Below are positions 6,100 through 11,132 of a stretch of DNA of 11,132 bases, piece after piece (the first letter of the stretch is position 1; each line of letters opens with the position of its first letter). Below the pieces are notes generated by a model, which saw nothing but the letters and a program-made list of their open reading frames with translations, was not told the origin of the DNA and did no database searches. This stretch comes from Betaproteobacteria bacterium (lineage in GTDB: Bacteria > Pseudomonadota > Gammaproteobacteria > Burkholderiales > Casimicrobiaceae). Location of the stretch: contig VBCS01000144.1 in the NCBI GenBank assembly GCA_005888955.1, positions 1 through 11,132 of the forward strand, read 5' to 3'. Position numbers and translations under genes: made by a program.

Positions 6100-7134
6100 C
6101 TAAGCTTTGGTGCGAGGACGATGCAAATTCGCTGCCGCGTAGGCGTCTTCCACCAGGCGCAGGGTGGCGAGATTTTCCGCAGCGTCGGTTTCGAACGGCG
6201 CGCCGGTTTCCAGGCAGTCGACAAAGTGCGCAATGACGCTATCGAAGCTCGCCTGGTAGCCGCGATCCTTGTCGTAACTCCGGCTCCGCGGCGCGGCGCC
6301 GAGCAGCCGCAGCTCGGAATCCGTGAACGTGGCGCTCGCCCTGCTACCGACGATCTCGAGTCGGTCCGGTGGACGCGAGGGATGGCCGGGTGCCGCCATG
6401 GTGCCGATCACCTCGATCGGCGCGGCGGACGCGGTTTCCAGGAAGATCGCCGCCACCGTTTCGCCGCGCACGTCGGCGATCGTGCGCCCGACGCGCGCGG
6501 CGACGACGGAGAGTTCGCCGCAGAGAAAGCGCATCACATCCAGATGGTGGATCAGCACCTCGGCGATCATCAGCCGTTGCTCGTGCTGCATGAAGGGCTG
6601 GCGTTCGAGCGACGGCCGCCGGCCACTTGCATCCGGCAACATGCCGGACGTGATCATCGCCATTCGGGCGAGCAGCACATCGCCCAGCTCGCCGGCGGCG
6701 ATCCAGCGCTTCAGCTCGCGATACCACGGCCGAAAGCGCCAGTTCTCGTGCGCCATCAACCGCGACTTCCCCTTGACCCGGCGGACCAGCGCCTCCGACT
6801 CGGCGAACGTTGGCGTCAGCGGTTTCTGGCAAAGCACGTCGATGCCGCGCGCGGCGGCCGCCTCGACCCATGCGGCATGCGTCTGTCGCGGCGAAGCCAC
6901 GTCGAGTGCGTCGATCGCTTCCGCGGCGAACATCGCGTCGGCGTCGCGATAGACGTGGGGAATGGAAAACTCTCCGGCGCGTTTAGCGGCGCTGGCAGCG
7001 TCCGGATCGGCGACCGCGACCACGCGCACGCGCTCGCCAAGATTGCGCCAGCCGACAAGGTGGTAGCAGCTGATCATTCCAGCGCCGGCGAGCGCGACCT
7101 TCAACGGCTTCGATTTTTCGCGCAGCGCCGCCAT
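6100..7134 (-). CDS. Gfo/Idh/MocA-family NAD(P)-dependent oxidoreductase
   Basis: 344 residues, typical family length. The N-terminal Rossmann domain shows ALAGAGMISCYHL (residues 15-26) for nucleotide binding, strand-end acid in VAVADPD, and DVASPRQTHAAW. The catalytic lysine is Lys104 in CQKPLTP, where the family consensus is EKP; QKP is a known variant. The C-terminal half has ENWRFRPWY (130-138) and IHHLDVMRF (195-203), matching the family's substrate-site histidine/aspartate region. Members oxidise or reduce sugars, inositols or related polyols in the cytoplasm. The neighbouring CUT1 transporter and the hydrolase next door suggest oxidation of the imported compound, possibly to a lactone. 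The ATG comes three bases after the hydrolase's TGA, indicating translational coupling. Substrate unknown. Confidence 0.9.
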   Translation of the reverse strand: MAALREKSKPLKVALAGAGMISCYHLVGWRNLGERVRVVAVADPDAASAAKRAGEFSIPHVYRDADAMFAAEAIDALDVASPRQTHAAWVEAAAARGIDVLCQKPLTPTFAESEALVRRVKGKSRLMAHENWRFRPWYRELKRWIAAGELGDVLLARMAMITSGMLPDASGRRPSLERQPFMQHEQRLMIAEVLIHHLDVMRFLCGELSVVAARVGRTIADVRGETVAAIFLETASAAPIEVIGTMAAPGHPSRPPDRLEIVGSRASATFTDSELRLLGAAPRSRSYDKDRGYQASFDSVIAHFVDCLETGAPFETDAAENLATLRLVEDAYAAANLHRPRTKA

Positions 7135-7137
7135 TGC

Positions 7138-7968
7138 TCAGGCTGCAAAGCCGAAGAGACGGCCCGGGTTCCGCGCGAGCACGCGCGCTCGGTCGCGGGG
7201 ATCCGGAAACCATCGCGACAACGGCGTCATCAAATCGGCGTAGCTCGGGCGCCGCGGCACGTTGATGAACGGCCAATCCGATCCCCAGATGCAGCGATCC
7301 ACGCCGAATGCCTCGAGCAGCTCGTCCACGAACGGATCCAGATCGTCGAAGCCTTCGAGCATGCGCGAGACACGGAACAGCGAGGAAAGCTTGGCGATCG
7401 CATTTCCCTCGCGGCCCAGCGCCAAGACGGCCTGGAATCCCGCGTGACGGGTTCCGACGGCGATGTCGCGCACGCCGAAATGATCGACCAGGACTCGAAC
7501 GCCGCTCGCTTTCAACACGGCCGCGGCGTCCGGCCATTGCGCGTCGTCCGCGTAGATCTGCGCGAACCAGCCGAGCGCCTTCAGCCGCTGCAGCAGCCGC
7601 GGCGCGTCAGGGCGCGAGAGGGCATCGGGATCGTAGCTCACCAGGTTGAAACGGACTCCGACGACGCCGGCGGCGGCAAGAGCATCGAGCGCCCGATCGC
7701 TGGCGTTTGGGTCGATCACCGCGATCGCCTTGAACCGACCCGGGTACGTCTTCATCGCGTCCAGGTTCGCCGCGTTATCGGTGCCGTAGCCGCTCAACTG
7801 CACCAGCACCCCATTGCTTACGCCGTGACGGTCGAGCACCGCGCAGAATTCTTCGCGCGTGCCGTGCTCGTCCGGGCGAGGCTTGTAGCCCTTCGTTCCG
7901 GTGAAGGGGAATCGCACCGGATCGATGATATGCGCATGACAATCGACGACGCGATCTTCGTTGGGCAC
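7138..7968 (-). CDS. Amidohydro_2 family metal-dependent hydrolase (lactonase-like TIM barrel)
   Basis: 276 residues, normal length. Seen: metal-binding DCHAHIIDP (His11, His13) on strand one, GVRFNLV (104-110), VDHFG (161-165, His163), a KLSSLFRVSR segment (193-202) and WGSDWPF (228-234, Asp231) near the end, followed by ARNPGRLFGF. This motif series is that of the PF04909 hydrolases, which include 2-pyrone-4,6-dicarboxylate lactonase (LigI) and sugar lactonases of the L-fuconolactone type. Given the Gfo-type dehydrogenase immediately downstream and a sugar-type ABC transporter upstream, a lactone-opening step is the best inference; a decarboxylase or other hydrolase is possible. The start is GTG at 7968 with AGGA eight bases upstream. 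It starts 23 bp after the transporter ATPase's stop. Confidence 0.88.
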   Translation of the reverse strand: MPNEDRVVDCHAHIIDPVRFPFTGTKGYKPRPDEHGTREEFCAVLDRHGVSNGVLVQLSGYGTDNAANLDAMKTYPGRFKAIAVIDPNASDRALDALAAAGVVGVRFNLVSYDPDALSRPDAPRLLQRLKALGWFAQIYADDAQWPDAAAVLKASGVRVLVDHFGVRDIAVGTRHAGFQAVLALGREGNAIAKLSSLFRVSRMLEGFDDLDPFVDELLEAFGVDRCIWGSDWPFINVPRRPSYADLMTPLSRWFPDPRDRARVLARNPGRLFGFAA

Positions 7969-7991
7969 GATCTTGTCCTGGTTCCGCCGAC

Positions 7992-9045
<1,054 letters not shown>

Positions 9046-9081
9046 GTTCGCTTCACCTCGAGCTTGCCTTTTGCCGATGGC

Positions 9082-9924
9082 CTAACGGACAGCTCCGGCC
9101 GTCATGCCCTTGATCATCGTCTCGGAAAAGAAGGCGTAGATTACGATGATCGGGAGAATCGCGATCATGAGGCCGGTCGCCGCCATGCCGACGTCGAGCT
9201 GGTGACTGCCGGTGAAGTGCATGATTCCCAAGGGCAGCGTGCGCTTTTCGTCGTCGGTCAGCAGCACGACCGCGAAGAGAAACTCGTTCCACAGGATGAT
9301 GAAATTGAGCGTCACCGCGGTGAAGACTGCGGGCGCGCCGATCGGCATCGTCACACGCCAGAAGATCTCGAAATCGGAATAGCCGTCCATCCGCGCCGCG
9401 TCGAACAGATCCTGCGGGATCTGGGCGAAGAAGCCCTCCAGGATATACACGGTCATCGCGATGTGCGTCGCCACGTAGACGAGGACGAGCCCGGTGAGCG
9501 TGTTGTACAGGTTGATGTCGAGCAGGATCTGGAAGAGCGCGAGGATCAGCAATTGCGGCGGCAGGACCAGCCCGGAGAGAATCAAAAAATGCACCAGCCG
9601 GCCGCCGCGAAAGTTGTAGCGCGCGAGGCAATGCGCGGCCATCGCGCCGATCACGGTCACCAGCGCGACCGCGATCACGACGACGAAAGTGCTGTTCCAG
9701 AAATAGGTGCCGTAGTTCGATTTGGTCCATGCATCGACGAACTTCTCCCAGTGGGCCGGTGCGGGAAGACCGTAGGGAGCCTTGAATATCTCGGCGGTCG
9801 TGCGCAGCGACATCGCGGCGACCCACAGGAAGGGCCCGCCCGTCACCAAGGTATAGAGCAGGACGAACAGTACGAGCGGCACGCGGCGCACCTGCTCGAA
9901 CCCGAATCGCGCCTGCGTTGCCAT
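9082..9924 (-). CDS. CUT1-type sugar ABC transporter permease (MalG/UgpE-like)
   Basis: 280 residues with about six hydrophobic membrane segments, normal for the second permease of CUT1 importers. Seen: an N-terminal span around 15-38 (VPLVLFVLLYTLVTGGPFLW), the periplasmic stretch FKAPYGLPAPAHWEKFVDAW, the start of the transport domain at YFWNSTFVVV (75-84), and the cytoplasmic EAA loop IPQDLFDAARMDGYSDFEIF (169-188) followed by WRVTMPIGAP, which docks on the ATPase. The end VIYAFFSETMIKGMTAGAVR is the usual MalG-type tail. Its ATG directly follows the stop of the first permease with no gap, so the two are translationally coupled. The frame is intact. Confidence 0.93.
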   Translation of the reverse strand: MATQARFGFEQVRRVPLVLFVLLYTLVTGGPFLWVAAMSLRTTAEIFKAPYGLPAPAHWEKFVDAWTKSNYGTYFWNSTFVVVIAVALVTVIGAMAAHCLARYNFRGGRLVHFLILSGLVLPPQLLILALFQILLDINLYNTLTGLVLVYVATHIAMTVYILEGFFAQIPQDLFDAARMDGYSDFEIFWRVTMPIGAPAVFTAVTLNFIILWNEFLFAVVLLTDDEKRTLPLGIMHFTGSHQLDVGMAATGLMIAILPIIVIYAFFSETMIKGMTAGAVR

Positions 9925-10833
9925 CTAGAACTCGAGCCTGTCGCGTTGGCGCAACAAGCGCGTCATGATCGCGATGAAGATAAGGATGATGATGAACCAC
10001 AGTACCGCGATCGCGGAGGGATAGCCGAGATCGAACGTGTTCCATTCGAAGGCGCGCTTGTAGACGTAGGTCGACACGGTCTCGGTCGACCATAGGGGTC
10101 CACCGCCAGTCATGACCCAGATCAGGTCGAAGACCATCATCTTGCCGATGAAGGAGAGCACCAGCAGGTTGACGATGGTCGTGCGCAGCATCGGCGCGAT
10201 GATGTAGACGAGCTTGGCGAACCAACCGCAGTTGTCGAGCTCCGCTGCGCCGAGCACTTCGGCCGGGAGCGCGTGGAGCGCAGCCAGAAAGACGATCATG
10301 TTGAAGCCGAGCCATTTCCACTCATGCGCCACCAGCACGGACCACAGTGCGGTCGACGGGTGCCCGAGCCACGATTGCTCGTACGCGCCCAGACCCAGCC
10401 AATGCAGCACCGCATTCGCGAGGCCCCAGTCGTAGTCGTAGAACCATACCCAGATGATCCCGACCACGACGTAGGACATCAGCACGGGAGTGAACCACAC
10501 GACGCGCAGGAGCGGCGCGAGCGGTGCCCGCGCGAACAGGCAAAGGGCCAGCAGCAAGCCGCCGACCACATCCACGATCGTGGCGACGATCGTGAAAATG
10601 GCGGTGTTCGCGACCGCCTTCCAGAAAATCGAGTCCGTGAGCAGCAGGGCGGTGAAGTTGCTCAAGCCCACGAACTCGACTACGCCCTGCGGCTTGATCG
10701 CGTGAAAGGCGTTGTAGAACGTCCGCAGAACCGGGTAGATCGTAAATCCGGCGTAGACCAGCAGCGCGGGCGCCAGGAAGACGACCAGAATCCCGAGGCC
10801 CGCGCGCCGCGCGTCGATCTCCGGCGGCGCCAT
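9925..10833 (-). CDS. CUT1-type sugar ABC transporter permease (MalF/UgpA-like)
   Basis: 302 residues with about six membrane segments. Seen: a first span at 14-36, then VEFVGLSNFTALL (52-64), FWKAVANTAIFTI at the start of the permease core, RVVWFTPVLMSYVVVGIIW (110-128), and the EAA-type loop LPAEVLGAAELDNCGWFAKL (189-208) leading to IIAPML. The later MTGGGPLWSTETVSTYVYKR is characteristic of MalF/UgpA partners. It forms the membrane channel with the second permease, whose start codon abuts this stop codon. It begins 24 bp after the binding-protein stop. The frame is intact. Confidence 0.93.
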   Translation of the reverse strand: MAPPEIDARRAGLGILVVFLAPALLVYAGFTIYPVLRTFYNAFHAIKPQGVVEFVGLSNFTALLLTDSIFWKAVANTAIFTIVATIVDVVGGLLLALCLFARAPLAPLLRVVWFTPVLMSYVVVGIIWVWFYDYDWGLANAVLHWLGLGAYEQSWLGHPSTALWSVLVAHEWKWLGFNMIVFLAALHALPAEVLGAAELDNCGWFAKLVYIIAPMLRTTIVNLLVLSFIGKMMVFDLIWVMTGGGPLWSTETVSTYVYKRAFEWNTFDLGYPSAIAVLWFIIILIFIAIMTRLLRQRDRLEF

Positions 10834-10857
10834 CGGCGGATGCTCGGCTACGGTCCC

Positions 10858-11132
10858 CTACCCCTTGTAGCAGGCCTTGTTCATCGCCTGGACTGTCTGA
10901 TCGACCGAGAGCAGGCCGCCGGGGAAGCCGGAGTTGAGCACTTGGGCAAACGCTTCCTTGCATTCGCCGGTCACCATGTCGCGCGGCTGGCCGATGAAAT
11001 ATTTCTCGCCCTTCTGGCGCTCCATCAGCTCGGTGAAATACGCCGCGTGCGGACCGGTGAAGTTCTTCACGTCCGCTTTGATGCCCGTCTGGAGATAGAC
11101 GGTCTCGATCCACATCTTGCCCATCTCCGGCG
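10858..11132 (-). CDS. Periplasmic sugar-binding protein of the ABC importer (C-terminal 91 residues; runs off the right edge)
   Basis: The frame is open from the right edge to the TAG at 10858-10860. It reads PEMGKMWIETVYLQTGIKAD, then NFTGPHAAYFTELMERQKGE, IGQPRDMVTGECKEAFAQVL and a terminal VDQTVQAMNKACYKG. This fits the C-terminal lobe of an extracellular solute-binding protein (family 1), where one or more Trp/Tyr residues line the sugar site. The identification leans on position: binding protein, then two permeases, then ATPase is the standard CUT1 order. The N-terminus, signal peptide and operon promoter lie outside the window. Substrate not predictable. Confidence 0.78.
   Translation of the reverse strand, partial: PEMGKMWIETVYLQTGIKADVKNFTGPHAAYFTELMERQKGEKYFIGQPRDMVTGECKEAFAQVLNSGFPGGLLSVDQTVQAMNKACYKG

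Noticed and set aside
9064..10095. A 343-codon open frame on the plus strand opposite the permeases
   Set aside because: Low-complexity Asp/Arg/His-rich translation; it is the mirror of hydrophobic membrane-segment codons.
9053..10321. A 422-codon minus-strand frame overlapping both permeases
   Set aside because: It is a frame-shifted reading of the two permease genes; the correct frames show EAA loops and membrane segments.

Overview
The window is GC-rich and densely coded, with strong third-position GC bias and genes whose family flavour (BEM46-like hydrolase, DSD1-type PLP enzyme, FlK-like thioesterase, proline-rich TonB-like protein) suggests a betaproteobacterium, probably Burkholderiales-related. 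That assignment rests on recognition of protein style and has not been tested by a search. I see no RNA genes, CRISPR array, insertion sequence, attachment site or phage gene.

Layout. Positions 1-754 (minus) hold the start of a TonB-like, proline-rich, single-span membrane protein that runs off the left edge. Positions 755-893 hold two dyad-symmetric elements. A small hot-dog thioesterase of the fluoroacetyl-CoA thioesterase (FlK) type lies at 894-1289 (minus). Two abutting hairpins sit directly before its Shine-Dalgarno sequence, in a divergent control region. A membrane-anchored alpha/beta hydrolase (1579-2344, plus) follows; its anchor and catalytic core are in different frames.

From 2345 to the right edge everything is on the minus strand. 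In transcription order (right to left) the genes are: a sugar-binding protein (C-terminus only), two CUT1 permease subunits, a MalK/UgpC-type ATPase, an Amidohydro_2 metal-dependent hydrolase, a Gfo/Idh/MocA oxidoreductase, an M1 aminopeptidase and a D-threonine aldolase/D-serine dehydratase-like PLP enzyme. Spacings from the binding protein to the aminopeptidase are 0 to 36 bp, consistent with one operon. The PLP enzyme follows after 86 bp. The simplest reading is an uptake and oxidation cassette for a carbohydrate or related compound: binding protein and permeases import it, the Gfo enzyme oxidises it, and the amidohydrolase opens a lactone or similar product. The substrate cannot be read from the sequence. 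The aminopeptidase and PLP enzyme do not obviously belong to that pathway.

The most notable signal is damage. Three genes (hydrolase, PLP enzyme, transporter ATPase) look as if short segments were lost at five points, four of them also shifting frame. At four of the five points the junction lies in a short inverted repeat. This may be true gene decay or an assembly/sequencing artefact of GC-rich hairpins, and raw reads are needed to decide. I found no convincing new biological system.
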